The translations under genes were made by a program, and so were the position numbers. 64,000 nucleotides of DNA from positions 1 to 64,000 of the forward strand of contig CACZDC010000007.1 of assembly GCA_902779785.1 (NCBI GenBank), in the 5' to 3' direction. How positions within the stretch are numbered: position 1 is the stretch's first letter; each line of letters starts with the position of its first letter. The stretch is from an uncultured Bacteroidia bacterium (GTDB lineage Bacteria; Bacteroidota; Bacteroidia; Bacteroidales; UBA932). This document shows positions 15,925 to 26,035 of this stretch, one piece after another. Below the pieces are notes generated by a model. The model was given only the letters and a program-made list of their open reading frames with translations. It was not told where the DNA came from and did no database searches.

Positions 15925-18117
15925 TCAGGGGGCGATGAGGCTCCGGTACTTTTCATAAAGCTCAGCAGACAGGGCCTTGGCATCACCAGACGCAATGGAT
16001 GGAAGCGTTTCGGAAGAATGGGCCCAATCCCATTCAAATTCCCGGCACCAGTCAACATAAGCCTCGCTGTTAAAGGGCTCTCCAGAAGATAGCGACTCCT
16101 GTAACAAGCCCAGGAACTTTTCCCATCGAGGCCGGTAATAGGTGCCGATAAGGCCATTCCAATCGCGGTTAGCATAGTCTGTAAGGCCGATTCCCTTATG
16201 TCCCCAACAGCTCAGCAGCAGGCGGGCATTGGTCTCATAAAAGTCCTTCTCCGCAGAGGTCGTTCCCCATGAACGCGCATCGGCTATCCATTTTCCCAAA
16301 AGAAAATAAGAATCCGCGGCCACAAGCGTATCAACGTCCGTAAGAATATCCAGCATCAGAGCAGCCTTACGGGACACCTCATCCAAATCACCCTTGCCGT
16401 AGTCCTCCAAAACTTCCTCATACAATGAAGTAAAGTGGTTGTCAAGGCACTGACGCGCGAAATTAACGCAGTCGAAACGATAATCCGGAGTATCACAATC
16501 ACCTGCCAGGAGAAGTTCACCCCATGCATCAAGAAGGTCCCGGTTGTCATAAGCAATTGCAGGTCGGCACCACATAGCCTTGCCGTCGATGCTCGGGCGG
16601 GCGGGTATTTTGGACACCCAGTGACCTCCTGTCTGCTTCTGGACTTCATCATACATAATCCGCCACGCCGCCCTGACGTGAGGATCTTCACTGCCTGCAT
16701 GCCTGTCTGCAAACGAATCAATCCAGGCATAATCATCCCCGACACGCTCCCATGCCCGGTCAAGTACATACTCATACATAACAGGATTGACATCCAGCCC
16801 CTCAAGCGTGCATCCGAGGCCCACGCATTCAGACGGCGCAGCGACATATACGCTGTCAATCTTCCCACTGATATCCTGCATATTTCCGGCAATCATCGTA
16901 TTGCCGCCGAAATTGCCAAGATATGACCATATGAAATCCTGCCCATAAAAATTGTCCGTCTGCTTGTAAATCTCAACCAGGTCACAGTAATAATCCAGCA
17001 TAACAAGCCTGCCCTTCGGAACAGGAGTAATATATGCCTCGATACGCTCGGGTGTCCATTTCTGGCGCTTGTGCCAGAACAACCAGCTCATCTGCAGCCA
17101 CACAGCATCAGGGTCGGTCTCGCATATTGCCTCATAGGTCCCTTTGGCAGCCTCGGAAAGATATTCCGGCTCCCATGACGGCGGATTCACCTCATTGAAA
17201 AGATCGACCCCATATATATGACTTGCCGCCCCGAACAGCTTGCGCTGATTGCGAAGATAAGCCCTCTGGATACTGCGGAAAAGAGTATCCGTCGGACTCA
17301 AGTACCACGCGCTGTATTCCTCCTCAAACGAGCTCCATTTCCCGAGGCGAGATATCTGGGCATCTGGGTACAGCTCTTTCAACGCTTCTGGCACGTGCCC
17401 GGTGAATGAGCCCAGTATGGGCGAAATGCCCAATGAGGTCTCCCTCGCTATTATTTTCTTCTGGAGTTCCGCCTGCACCTCAATCCATTTCTGCGGGAGC
17501 GGTCCCTGCCACGAATCTATATTAGTCATCCTGTGCCACGGGAGAAAGGCCGGTCCGGTGAAGTATTCCCTGATTTGCTCCGGCAAAAGCCCAAACTCCT
17601 GCCAGGTCTCAAGCCACACCTTTTCCTGACCAGTGTTGGCCAGGGCCAGCGTCACTCCATGAAGAGCCATCCAATCGATTAGGCGTTCCCAGTCACTCCA
17701 TTTCCACCAGGCTAGGCTGTATCCATAAGTGCAGTAATTAAGGAAGAAACGCTTGCCGACCATGGCATTGCGCTCAATGCGGCCTTCTATGACAGGAAGT
17801 TCAGACGGCTCTTTCACTTCATCTCTGGCCCACCATGTCACTCCGGTTTTACAGTAGTCACGGAGATAATCCCCCAAGCCACGCGCAAGCGAATTAGCAT
17901 TGTTTCCGCCTATCTTCAGTCTCCCGTCCACCATCTCAAGGCTATAGAAATCCCCCTCCCCCTCTTCCAGAACGAAATCAATGTTGTTGCTCTGCGTCGG
18001 CAGGATACGCGCACACAACTGCTGCGCGGCAGCAATCTGAGGGTCATCAGACCAACGCTTCCCACACGAAACGAATAAAGCGGCAAGTAATACAATACAT
18101 GTAAAAAGACGTCTCAT
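15925..18117 (-). CDS. GH89 alpha-N-acetylglucosaminidase lipoprotein
   Basis: This 730-residue enzyme of the NAGLU family hydrolyses terminal alpha-linked GlcNAc. The family regions are clear: GVTWWARDEVKEP, RFFLNYCTYGYSLAWWKWSDWERLIDWM in pieces, DLFNEVNPPSW, and WSYLGNFGGN. The signal peptide ends LFVSC, a lipobox. It is the last gene of PUL1, overlaps the previous gene by ATGA, and is followed by a terminator at 15755-15789. GH89 acts on alpha-GlcNAc-capped O-glycans and on heparan-type chains. With GH28 and GH105 alongside, the substrate here is not obvious. Confidence 0.9.
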   Translation of the reverse strand: MRRLFTCIVLLAALFVSCGKRWSDDPQIAAAQQLCARILPTQSNNIDFVLEEGEGDFYSLEMVDGRLKIGGNNANSLARGLGDYLRDYCKTGVTWWARDEVKEPSELPVIEGRIERNAMVGKRFFLNYCTYGYSLAWWKWSDWERLIDWMALHGVTLALANTGQEKVWLETWQEFGLLPEQIREYFTGPAFLPWHRMTNIDSWQGPLPQKWIEVQAELQKKIIARETSLGISPILGSFTGHVPEALKELYPDAQISRLGKWSSFEEEYSAWYLSPTDTLFRSIQRAYLRNQRKLFGAASHIYGVDLFNEVNPPSWEPEYLSEAAKGTYEAICETDPDAVWLQMSWLFWHKRQKWTPERIEAYITPVPKGRLVMLDYYCDLVEIYKQTDNFYGQDFIWSYLGNFGGNTMIAGNMQDISGKIDSVYVAAPSECVGLGCTLEGLDVNPVMYEYVLDRAWERVGDDYAWIDSFADRHAGSEDPHVRAAWRIMYDEVQKQTGGHWVSKIPARPSIDGKAMWCRPAIAYDNRDLLDAWGELLLAGDCDTPDYRFDCVNFARQCLDNHFTSLYEEVLEDYGKGDLDEVSRKAALMLDILTDVDTLVAADSYFLLGKWIADARSWGTTSAEKDFYETNARLLLSCWGHKGIGLTDYANRDWNGLIGTYYRPRWEKFLGLLQESLSSGEPFNSEAYVDWCREFEWDWAHSSETLPSIASGDAKALSAELYEKYRSLIAP

Positions 18118-20327
18118 CTTACAGACAATTTACATTTCCCGGGACGGGACTTAACTCTTATTTCCAGCAAGCCGGGATAGGGAGATGAATAATCCGCCGT
18201 CTTTCCGCAGTAGCTGACACTGTAATTCTTTCCCGGAGCCATACAAAGCAATACTGTCGAAGTATTCCCATATGAATCCTTATCGAAAAGGAGTTCTGTT
18301 TCAAAAGTAGTCTTCCCGCTCCCGAAAACAGCATTCTTACACATAACGTCGAATCCGGTCGTAACCGTCCCGGGTTTAAAATAAGCATAAAACCAGTTGA
18401 CCATGGGGGATGACAGGCCGGAAAAGTTATGCCAGCCTGCACCACGTCCACTTGCTATGATAAAATGCTCAAACGACTCATATGTCAGCGCCGTTTCCTT
18501 CTTCCAGACGTCCAGTGCGGTAAAAGCAATCTGGCGGGCCCTTTCCGGAAGGCCCATGTCCAGCATCGCCTTCCAAAGGACAAACTGATGCGGCATCCAA
18601 ACGCTTCCGTTCCAATAACCTGCCGGGGAATAGTATGAGGCGGACTGATCTACGGTACTGATTCCATAAGGCGTCCAAAGCTTGTCCGCGGAGAACAAAT
18701 TGTCCAGAAGAGCCTGTTTCTGTTCATTTGTACATATTCCGGCCGCCAATGGGCTGGTCCCGTCAAGTCCCTTATTGAAATTGCTGCCATCGGCAGCTTT
18801 CAGGAAACCGTCCGGCGTTCCTGTTTCATTGTGCGTCACATAAGAGAAATACTTCGCTTCCGGATCCCACGCATAGTTTAAGACGGCGGAACTCATCTTT
18901 TTGATATCCGCATCGTACTGCTTCACATCAGCCTTTTTGCCCAAGATCTCAGCCGCCATCCTGAGTATTTTCGCTGCCCGGATATAGAAAGCCGTAGACA
19001 CTGTCGGAGCGACACTCGGGTACAAATCTTCATGGGAGCGCAACCAGTGTTGGGGAGGATAATCATCCCATCCTCCTGTACTGTACCACAAATCCCATGT
19101 GCGGACAAAACCGGATGACATCATGGTATTGGAACGAGTGTCATGCCCGGCGAAATAATCATAGTACTGCTTCAGACGAGGGTATAGAAAAGCGGCTTTC
19201 TCCATGTCTGAGGTTTTGGAAAGCCATTCCTCAAAAGCAAAAAACTGAGTCGGCAGCGGAGTACCATGATGAATAAACGGAATCTCCGAACCCGGAGCCG
19301 TAGTATATGCCCTTATCGTTTCAAAAGCCTTGTCCTCATCCAGACAGGCAAGGGCCCATGATATGAATCCCGAATCCCATGTATAAAGGCTGTTCCAGTT
19401 CTTGCCGGGAGTAAAATGGCGGATATACTCCCCTTCGGCAGTAATAGGATATACGATATTTGTAAAAATAGTAGCCTCGATAATCTGTTCTCCAAAGGCG
19501 TATTTCTCCCCCTCGGGATTACAGACACCAGCCTCAGTGCCAGACGGGATCTGAGCAATAAACGACTGCTCGTCCCGATGGAAAGCCTCTATCTGTCTTT
19601 TTACATAATCCTCTTCCCCGCATACAAGCAGATTCCAGATGGTAGTGTCGCGGGATGGTTCAAGAACAATCGGGCGCTGGAATTCGGACGTGTAGTGCCC
19701 CCGCTTGTCGCCATGGAAACAAACCGGAGGATGGCGGTGGACAGTACGCTTCATAAAAACATCCAGAAAGGCGTTTTCATAGCGTTTAACACTCGACAAG
19801 GGATAATTCGTAGCGACTCCATACCATTGCCCCATCAGAGGATACCTCACCACAAAGTCCTTCTCGCGGCCTTCCAATTGAGGGAAAAAGTCTGAATCAG
19901 GATGGGAAGGCTCATCGGCAAAATGGACAGATGAGATGGTCTGAAGAAGAATATTCTGCGTCTGAGCCGTCGCATTTACGCAATGCATCTCAAGCAGGAC
20001 AATTCGCTCACCCAGAATATGATAAGTAGCATCTATATAAACCTGATCCTTCCATTCCAACTCATAGCGATAGCATATAGAACTCATATCCCTGGAGACC
20101 TTCCATGGATAACAGCCGCTCTCATACAAAGCATTGGGGACCAAATAAGAGCGCCTATAAAAACCGGGCATCACAGTAAAGTCTACCATGTTGCCGCTCG
20201 AAACATCTTCAATGTGGGAAATCCCGGAGTACGTTTTCGAATACGGCCCCCAGGATTTCAAGGAAGTAATGTCATGCGAGTTGGTAAAAAGAGTCCCCGC
20301 AAGCAGAAAGACGGTTAACAGAGTCAT
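18114..20327 (-). CDS. GH63-like (alpha/alpha)6 glycosidase
   Basis: This 737-residue exported protein has an N-terminal beta-domain and a C-terminal toroid. The toroid carries WDSGFISWALACLDED, FVRTWDLWYSTGGWDD, YWNGSVWMPHQF and SYESFEHFI-like segments as in MGH1-like/GH63 and trehalase-clan enzymes. A signal peptide is present (TLLTVFLLAGTLFTNS). Clan-G inverting alpha-glycosidase activity is inferred; the sugar specificity is unknown. It is separated by 4 nt from the SGNH esterase gene and overlaps GH89, so the last enzymes of PUL1 are tightly co-translated. Confidence 0.65.
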   Translation of the reverse strand: MTLLTVFLLAGTLFTNSHDITSLKSWGPYSKTYSGISHIEDVSSGNMVDFTVMPGFYRRSYLVPNALYESGCYPWKVSRDMSSICYRYELEWKDQVYIDATYHILGERIVLLEMHCVNATAQTQNILLQTISSVHFADEPSHPDSDFFPQLEGREKDFVVRYPLMGQWYGVATNYPLSSVKRYENAFLDVFMKRTVHRHPPVCFHGDKRGHYTSEFQRPIVLEPSRDTTIWNLLVCGEEDYVKRQIEAFHRDEQSFIAQIPSGTEAGVCNPEGEKYAFGEQIIEATIFTNIVYPITAEGEYIRHFTPGKNWNSLYTWDSGFISWALACLDEDKAFETIRAYTTAPGSEIPFIHHGTPLPTQFFAFEEWLSKTSDMEKAAFLYPRLKQYYDYFAGHDTRSNTMMSSGFVRTWDLWYSTGGWDDYPPQHWLRSHEDLYPSVAPTVSTAFYIRAAKILRMAAEILGKKADVKQYDADIKKMSSAVLNYAWDPEAKYFSYVTHNETGTPDGFLKAADGSNFNKGLDGTSPLAAGICTNEQKQALLDNLFSADKLWTPYGISTVDQSASYYSPAGYWNGSVWMPHQFVLWKAMLDMGLPERARQIAFTALDVWKKETALTYESFEHFIIASGRGAGWHNFSGLSSPMVNWFYAYFKPGTVTTGFDVMCKNAVFGSGKTTFETELLFDKDSYGNTSTVLLCMAPGKNYSVSYCGKTADYSSPYPGLLEIRVKSRPGKCKLSVR

Positions 20328-20331
20328 ATCG

Positions 20332-21417
20332 TCAATTCAGAAGCAGTTTTTCAAGAACAGGAGCCAAGGTGTTAGCATAAGAGACAAAGCCTATATCCGT
20401 GAAATGGACTCCTTCAACGGTACCCACGTTGTCCTTCCCGAGCATCTCCATCGAACTGACCATATAGATGTTCTTTTCTCCGGCGGCAACCAGATCGTCA
20501 AACACTTTGTGGAAAGCTGCGTTTTTGTCCCGGATCATCTTGTCCCGCCCCTCGTCATAGCGGATACCGGGATAATTCGGATGGTCTACGAATACGACAG
20601 GAATGTCAGGATGGGCTGTCCGGAGGATGCGGAAAAAGTCCGCCTCTTTCTCCAGGAAAAGCTCCGGAGTTCCGTTCTGAGTATTGTCCAGCACGAAGAC
20701 GCCCGGATCCGGATAGGCTGCCATCAGCTGGGCTATTTCCATATCCAGAAGAGCATTCCCGCTGAAGCCGAGGTTGATCACCTGGCGGTCCAGCATCCGG
20801 CTTAGAAGGGCCGTCCCGCACATGCCCGGATGCGAAGAACTCGCGCCCTGAAGTATGCTGGTCCCATACATTACGACAGCCTTCTCTTTTCGCGGAGAGT
20901 TCAGCTTCGGAGCTTCAATGCTGTATCCCTCAGGCACACCTATCTCCAACTTCCCTACCCCGTCATACAGGCTCAGATAGACCATATACTCATGCATACT
21001 GCCTTTCAGTTTGGAACAGCCTATCTTGTAGGAGGCCTCATGGCCGTCTTTGGGCGGACGGGCCGTATTGACATAGACCCATTCCCCTTTGTCATAAACA
21101 TAGAGGGCGAGCCCACGGACAGTACAGGCAGTCATATTGACCGATGGCGTCACAAAAAGCGAATACCAGCGAAAATCATAGACTCCGGCGTCTGAACGGA
21201 AACGGACATAAATCCCCGCGCTGTTCCTACCGAGTTTCCACACACCCGGACGACTTATTTCCTCCAGCGAGGCAGGAAGTCTGGAAAATGGTTCATATGT
21301 GCTTTCACACGCCTTTCCGAAGACTGAAAGAGTCGTGGCATCCGTATAAACGTAACCTTGCGCTTTGGCCGCAAAGCAGACAAAGATGCAAGAGATCCAT
21401 ACAAGGATTTTTCTCAT
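20332..21417 (-). CDS. SGNH/GDSL-family carbohydrate esterase
   Basis: This 361-residue exported protein has an N-terminal beta-sandwich of about 165 residues and a C-terminal SGNH hydrolase. Block I is VMYGTSILQGASSS (nucleophile Ser), block II/III is LGFSGNALLD, and block V is VEGVHFTDIGF with the Asp/His-type dyad region. A signal peptide ends FAAKAQG. It probably removes O-acetyl groups from a uronic-acid-rich glycan so that GH28 and GH105 can act. It follows GH28 with 2 nt between. Confidence 0.82.
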   Translation of the reverse strand: MRKILVWISCIFVCFAAKAQGYVYTDATTLSVFGKACESTYEPFSRLPASLEEISRPGVWKLGRNSAGIYVRFRSDAGVYDFRWYSLFVTPSVNMTACTVRGLALYVYDKGEWVYVNTARPPKDGHEASYKIGCSKLKGSMHEYMVYLSLYDGVGKLEIGVPEGYSIEAPKLNSPRKEKAVVMYGTSILQGASSSHPGMCGTALLSRMLDRQVINLGFSGNALLDMEIAQLMAAYPDPGVFVLDNTQNGTPELFLEKEADFFRILRTAHPDIPVVFVDHPNYPGIRYDEGRDKMIRDKNAAFHKVFDDLVAAGEKNIYMVSSMEMLGKDNVGTVEGVHFTDIGFVSYANTLAPVLEKLLLN

Positions 21418-21419
21418 AA

Positions 21420-22808
21420 TCAGTCAGTTCTTAGTTGTGCAGCTTCAGTATCTTCAGGTACTTCCGGGAATAAAACGCCATTAATAACGACATTCTTAAA
21501 GCGAATATCCTCCGTATTGACAAGCGTATAAGGCGTAGCACAGTCTTCGAGAACTATGTTTTCCAGTTCAACATTCTTAATCGGGAATCCATCCACGCCT
21601 ATTGCATAGAAGCCGCACTCGTTGCTTTTCCGCCCATGCACATTGCTGATACGGAAATCGCTGAAACGCGTTGGGTGGAAGCCTCCTCTCCCGCCATGAT
21701 AGTTGTTCTCAAAGCGGATAAATGCAGTCCGAACGCTGTCAACTGCGATATTGTCCACCCATACCTTTCGTATAAATCCGCCACGGTCAAGGTTAGACTT
21801 GAAGTAGATTGCGCTGTAGCAGGAGCCAACTTGCACGTCGTACATATATACATCCTCAACGCCTGCCGCCATCTCACTGCCGATACAAAGCCCGTTGCAG
21901 CGAGAAGAGAACTTGCAGTTACGGATTACAATCCCGGCGGTCTTCTGGCCTATTCGCCACGCATCCTGGTCACGTCCGGCCTTGATGGCTATGGCGTCGT
22001 CGCCCGTATTGAAGACACAGTTTTCAATGAGCACATTCGTGGTATATTCAGGGTCGCAGCCATCATTGTTCCGGTTGAAACTCTCGATGGTGACTCCACG
22101 AACGGTGACATTGTCGCAAAATAGAGGATGTATGACCCAGTAAGGGCTGTCGTGGATGGTAACGTCTTCTATCAGTACATTTTTGCAGCCAAACGGTTCA
22201 ATCATGTTCGGCGGCATTATGGAATGGGCGCCGAAATAGCGTTCCCGGACAGGGACAAGGTCTATCCCCATCTGACGCAGGGTGTCCTGCTGAGCGGAGC
22301 GTTGCGGCCTCATCCTGGCGAAACCGTCCCGGGCATTGCCGTTGATAACGCCCTTGCCGGTAATGGCGATATTGTTGCAGTGGTCAGCCCTGAGAAAAGA
22401 TGCATAATTATACATCTCTGTCCCTTCCCAGACTGTAAGTTCTGCAGGAAGATAATCCAGCGGATCCGCACTGAAAACAAGTTCGCATCCTTCCGGAATA
22501 TGCAGGTTAACGTTGCTCTTGATGTTGATGCTTCCTTTGCAGAAGACTTTGCCTTCGGGAAGCACGACTCTGCCTCCGCCCTCGTCGCTGCATTGGGTAA
22601 TAGCCGCATTAATGGCGTCCCGGCAATCGGTCAGGCTGTCCGCGACAGCACCGAAATCCGCCGCCGGATAATCCACGGCACGGAAAACGGGGGCTTTTAT
22701 TTGAGAAAGCACTGCCTGCGCCTGCCTGGGCAGTCTCCCGGAACAAGCCGGGAGGACTGCCAGCAGCAGGGCCGCAAAGAGTTTCCCAAAAAACGGGAAA
22801 TGTTTCAT
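21420..22808 (-). CDS. GH28 polygalacturonase-family lipoprotein
   Basis: This 462-residue right-handed beta-helix enzyme carries the catalytic set NNDGCD (N248-D249 and D252), GDD (269-271) and a following SRCNGLCIGSE segment. GH28 enzymes hydrolyse galacturonosyl or rhamnosyl-galacturonan linkages by inversion. The N-terminus ends LAVLPAC, a lipobox. It starts 3 nt after the small CASG gene. Its presence with GH105 argues for a uronate, probably GalA, in the PUL1 target. Confidence 0.88.
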   Translation of the reverse strand: MKHFPFFGKLFAALLLAVLPACSGRLPRQAQAVLSQIKAPVFRAVDYPAADFGAVADSLTDCRDAINAAITQCSDEGGGRVVLPEGKVFCKGSINIKSNVNLHIPEGCELVFSADPLDYLPAELTVWEGTEMYNYASFLRADHCNNIAITGKGVINGNARDGFARMRPQRSAQQDTLRQMGIDLVPVRERYFGAHSIMPPNMIEPFGCKNVLIEDVTIHDSPYWVIHPLFCDNVTVRGVTIESFNRNNDGCDPEYTTNVLIENCVFNTGDDAIAIKAGRDQDAWRIGQKTAGIVIRNCKFSSRCNGLCIGSEMAAGVEDVYMYDVQVGSCYSAIYFKSNLDRGGFIRKVWVDNIAVDSVRTAFIRFENNYHGGRGGFHPTRFSDFRISNVHGRKSNECGFYAIGVDGFPIKNVELENIVLEDCATPYTLVNTEDIRFKNVVINGVLFPEVPEDTEAAQLRTD

Positions 22809-22811
22809 GGT

Positions 22812-22955
22812 CTAATCTCCCCAGAGGATATCGTCACCGTCGTCTTCATTCATCTTTACCGTGACACTTCCGCTAGCACAAAGCCCGTGTTCGTTTTTTA
22901 TCATGAGGACTTTTACCTCAGGACTCTCATATAGATTAATATCTTTGTATTTCAT
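22812..22955 (-). CDS. Small CASG-motif protein 1 (47 aa)
   Basis: This complete 47-codon gene lies between the FISUMP lipoprotein (12 nt upstream) and GH28 (3 nt downstream). The sequence has YESP, exactly 13 residues, then CASG, then an acidic tail (EDDGDD) with a terminal tryptophan region. It has no signal peptide or TM helix. The same YESP-x13-CASG layout recurs at 61173-61325, also beside a fimbrillin-like gene in a PUL. Short proteins of this general form occur in Bacteroidales; no function is established to my knowledge. Confidence 0.75.
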   Translation of the reverse strand: MKYKDINLYESPEVKVLMIKNEHGLCASGSVTVKMNEDDGDDILWGD

Positions 22956-22967
22956 GGCTGCTATTAA

Positions 22968-24902
22968 TTAGATTTTCATACAACGGACCTGCAGTCCAAA
23001 TGCAGTTCTTGAAGATTGGTGTTTTGTAACAGTCTGTGTTGAAATATCTACCATTACAGAGTATGCCTGAATGTTTGAAGAAGATGACGGAGTTCCATTG
23101 ATATTTGAGGCCCAGCATCTAACGGTTTTCCCCGCGTCCGTCAATGTCAAGCCATTCAAGTAACCAGCTGCCGGATAATAAGAGGTTCGTCCGTCATACG
23201 AGTATGTAAAGCCGTAAGTATCGAAGGACATATTACTTGCAATAAAGTAATTTTGCCATGGATATTCATCGAGCCAGGGCATCGCATATCCAGCAGGACA
23301 CGGGTCGTAATTTGTTTTGTTACGTATGGTTTTAGTCCACAAATCCTGGGCAGCATCAGCCTGTGATGCAGTTGAAATCCAAGTGTGATGGGTGTTCGCG
23401 TACAGCAAAGTCGTAGGATGTGAAACCGAATAAGCAATGGCATCGGCAACAACTGCATCATTCGTTGATGATAGACCTGAAATACTAACTCCGGTATTGA
23501 ACACACAGGTATTTATGTCTCCCGGGAAAGGATCTTTCCGGCCCCATTGATAATAGAAGCCAAAAGCATCTGTGCCAGACTTCCCCTTAGCTCCCAGATT
23601 AATATCGGATACCAACCACGAGTTATTCCGGCCATAATGAAGTGGTTCCATTATGTTCTCGTTACCGGTGCACCATATATGCCAGCTCCAGACGATATTT
23701 CCATCCGGATCCAGAACCGCGAGAATCGTGCTGCCGTTGGCATTGGCCGGGACGCGGAAATTCACATTACCGCTGTTGCCTAGGCTGATGTAATCCACTT
23801 TGCTTTCATCACTTGTCGCCCAGAGCCATTTTGCCCTGTAACCGGACGTGTAAGGGGTTGAGCCGGTAAAGACATCGGTCTTATCAACTTTCTGGGCGGT
23901 AAATTTGTAGTACCCACCTTCAGACACAATGTAGCAATTGGCACGTGCACCTCCATTCGCTCCGACAAGGTCAAAGTAAACCGGATTAGCTTTTCCTGCA
24001 TCAACATGGGTGTCGATGTTCGTAAGATTAATTGTGTAGATTGTCTGCTCCAGGAAAGGCCGCTTGGGATTGACATTGAACTTGATTTCCTGGCCATTGG
24101 TCATCTTCAGATCGAAGCAGCAACCCCCATCCGTCAGGTCAACGGGATAGACGGCAACCCAGGCATGGGTAGGCGCGTTCATCTTCGCCGTGGACGGATA
24201 AGTAATTACGAGGCTCTTGCCGGCATCGACATTTGCCGGGCTGAGTGTGCCGGTAGTCAAGTCCATGGTAGCGTCACCTACAAAAGCCGTGTTGGCCGTG
24301 ATGGTAACAGACTCAACCGTAGCCTCACTCAGGCAGCTGCCGGTTCCGTCAACCACAATGTCGAGAAGGGCAAGAGGATAACGGAACAGCATCTGGTACT
24401 CCGTATCCGTGCTGGTGAATGAGCCCGAGCCAACCATAAAGTCACTCACTCCTACGACTCCGTTGACACTAGTCTCCTGACTGACAGCGGCAGGCAGGCA
24501 GACACTGACGGCGGAAGGGTCGGCGGCATAGGAAGATGAATACGGATAGATGGCATAAAGGCTGAAATCCGAGCCTGCCGGAGTAAGGCTGCCGGTAAAG
24601 GTACCCGTTGTCTCTCCAACGGAGGCGGCCGACAGGTTCAGTTGAACATTAGCATTCGAACTATTGTTCTTTTCCCAGACTGACAAAGCATCTCCGCTTT
24701 TCCAGTGAATGTACTTGTCACTACCAAGTTCAGTCTTGGTAATTTCATCGGTAGTTACGGTAAGCGAGAAATTGTTCTCAACTACCTGAGTCTCGGGCTC
24801 CTGAGAAGGATTCGGCCCGAGGGTTTCGTCAGCTTCCTTGCTACACGACAGCATAGCCGCCGCAAACAGGAAGAGACCGAAAAATTTTAGTGTTTTTCCC
24901 AT
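22968..24902 (-). CDS. Surface lipoprotein: fimbrillin-like N-terminus plus FISUMP domain
   Basis: This 644-residue lipoprotein has its lipobox at MLSC20. Residues about 45-300 resemble Bacteroidales fimbrillin-like domains (TKTELGSDKYIHWKSGDALSVW, FSLYAIYPYSSS). Residues about 310-644 have the FISUMP (major paralogous) pattern: NSWLVSDINLGA, FYYQWGRKDPFP, YDPCPAGYAMP, YPAAGY and a final FGLQVRCMK. The FISUMP fold is related to C-type lectin domains. It lies where surface glycan-binding proteins usually lie in a PUL, so glycan binding is inferred, not shown. Confidence 0.75.
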   Translation of the reverse strand: MGKTLKFFGLFLFAAAMLSCSKEADETLGPNPSQEPETQVVENNFSLTVTTDEITKTELGSDKYIHWKSGDALSVWEKNNSSNANVQLNLSAASVGETTGTFTGSLTPAGSDFSLYAIYPYSSSYAADPSAVSVCLPAAVSQETSVNGVVGVSDFMVGSGSFTSTDTEYQMLFRYPLALLDIVVDGTGSCLSEATVESVTITANTAFVGDATMDLTTGTLSPANVDAGKSLVITYPSTAKMNAPTHAWVAVYPVDLTDGGCCFDLKMTNGQEIKFNVNPKRPFLEQTIYTINLTNIDTHVDAGKANPVYFDLVGANGGARANCYIVSEGGYYKFTAQKVDKTDVFTGSTPYTSGYRAKWLWATSDESKVDYISLGNSGNVNFRVPANANGSTILAVLDPDGNIVWSWHIWCTGNENIMEPLHYGRNNSWLVSDINLGAKGKSGTDAFGFYYQWGRKDPFPGDINTCVFNTGVSISGLSSTNDAVVADAIAYSVSHPTTLLYANTHHTWISTASQADAAQDLWTKTIRNKTNYDPCPAGYAMPWLDEYPWQNYFIASNMSFDTYGFTYSYDGRTSYYPAAGYLNGLTLTDAGKTVRCWASNINGTPSSSSNIQAYSVMVDISTQTVTKHQSSRTAFGLQVRCMKI

Positions 24903-24916
24903 AATGAAAACAATTT

Positions 24917-26035
24917 TTATTGGTTGTAAATAATATTTTGTAGCATAATATATACTCCGGTTGCGTATGTCTGGCCTCCGCCCTGATGGCGGGCATAATA
25001 GTATGTTTTATCTCCTATGCAGGTGCCTTCGCAAACGCCTTTCAGTTCCACATCTCCGGGACAGACGGTATTGTCAAGGCCCCGGAGGGCTTGTACAGCC
25101 CGCTTATGATAGCATCCCGGGAGGATTCCCAGTTTCGTCCCTTTCTCAAACGCATAAGCAAACATAGCGCTGCAGGATGTTTCCAGAAAATTTCCTTCGT
25201 CTGACGGGTGCGCCGGAAGCTGAAACCACAGCCCGCTGCGTTTGTCCTGAAGATTTCGGAGGGTACGCATCATCGCAAGATACATCTGCCTGATCTCCTG
25301 ATAGTTCGGATGATCTTTCGGCAAGAATTCCAGAAGGTCGGCAAGAGTCATTGCAACCCAGCCATTACCTCTCCCCCAGAATTCGGAATTCCGTTGAGAC
25401 GGGTTCGCATTCCATGCCTTCTGGCAACAGCCGTCATCATTCACTTCTGCGCTCTCCGCCCACCCGTGATACCATAGACCGGTATTAGGGTCTTTCAGAT
25501 GCCTGGCATGGACAAGAAGCTGGGACGCAAGTTCTTCCACATAAGAAAAATCTCCGGTAGCCCTATAGCTTTGCAGGAGGAAAATATCCAGCATATAAAG
25601 GGTGTCGTCCCATAATTCGACTCTGGACGGACGATGGGAACAGCCTCCGTCAGCAGAACGGACAATAGCCCTATATTGCTGAAGAACTCTCTCGAATGCC
25701 GCATCTGTCTCCGGCGTATTGCGCCCTACCTCTTTCAGGAAAGCGAAGCCGCACGCAGAAGCTATTGCATTGGGGTGCATTCCATGCGCCGTCGATGTTG
25801 AACGGGTCATGGCGTTGTAAATGTAATCCTCGATTCTTTCCTTCTGCCCAGGATCCGAACGTAACACATCGATGAACGCCTTCATCAGCACGGCATCCCT
25901 CCAGTTATAAACGAAACGCTCCGGAGGGACAACCGTTGAAATGGACTCCTCATAAAGCCTTAGGGCCGGCGGCTCAGCAGCCGTCGCCCTAAGGCACAGG
26001 GCCAATCCCAACAATATGAGACAGTTAATCTTCAT
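24917..26035 (-). CDS. GH105 unsaturated uronyl hydrolase
   Basis: This 372-residue exported (alpha/alpha)6 enzyme of the YteR/YesR family uses vinyl-ether hydration to remove a 4,5-unsaturated uronic acid left by a polysaccharide lyase. Key segments are VELWDDTLYMLDIFLL (catalytic Asp region), EFWGRGNGWVAMTLADLLEFLP and the late THQTYATGVY-like GGGQTYATGVYIML. The signal peptide is KINCLILLGLALCLRATAA. The start at 26035 overlaps the previous gene by 11 nt. Its need for a lyase product points to the 656-residue protein upstream as the lyase. Confidence 0.88.
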   Translation of the reverse strand: MKINCLILLGLALCLRATAAEPPALRLYEESISTVVPPERFVYNWRDAVLMKAFIDVLRSDPGQKERIEDYIYNAMTRSTSTAHGMHPNAIASACGFAFLKEVGRNTPETDAAFERVLQQYRAIVRSADGGCSHRPSRVELWDDTLYMLDIFLLQSYRATGDFSYVEELASQLLVHARHLKDPNTGLWYHGWAESAEVNDDGCCQKAWNANPSQRNSEFWGRGNGWVAMTLADLLEFLPKDHPNYQEIRQMYLAMMRTLRNLQDKRSGLWFQLPAHPSDEGNFLETSCSAMFAYAFEKGTKLGILPGCYHKRAVQALRGLDNTVCPGDVELKGVCEGTCIGDKTYYYARHQGGGQTYATGVYIMLQNIIYNQ

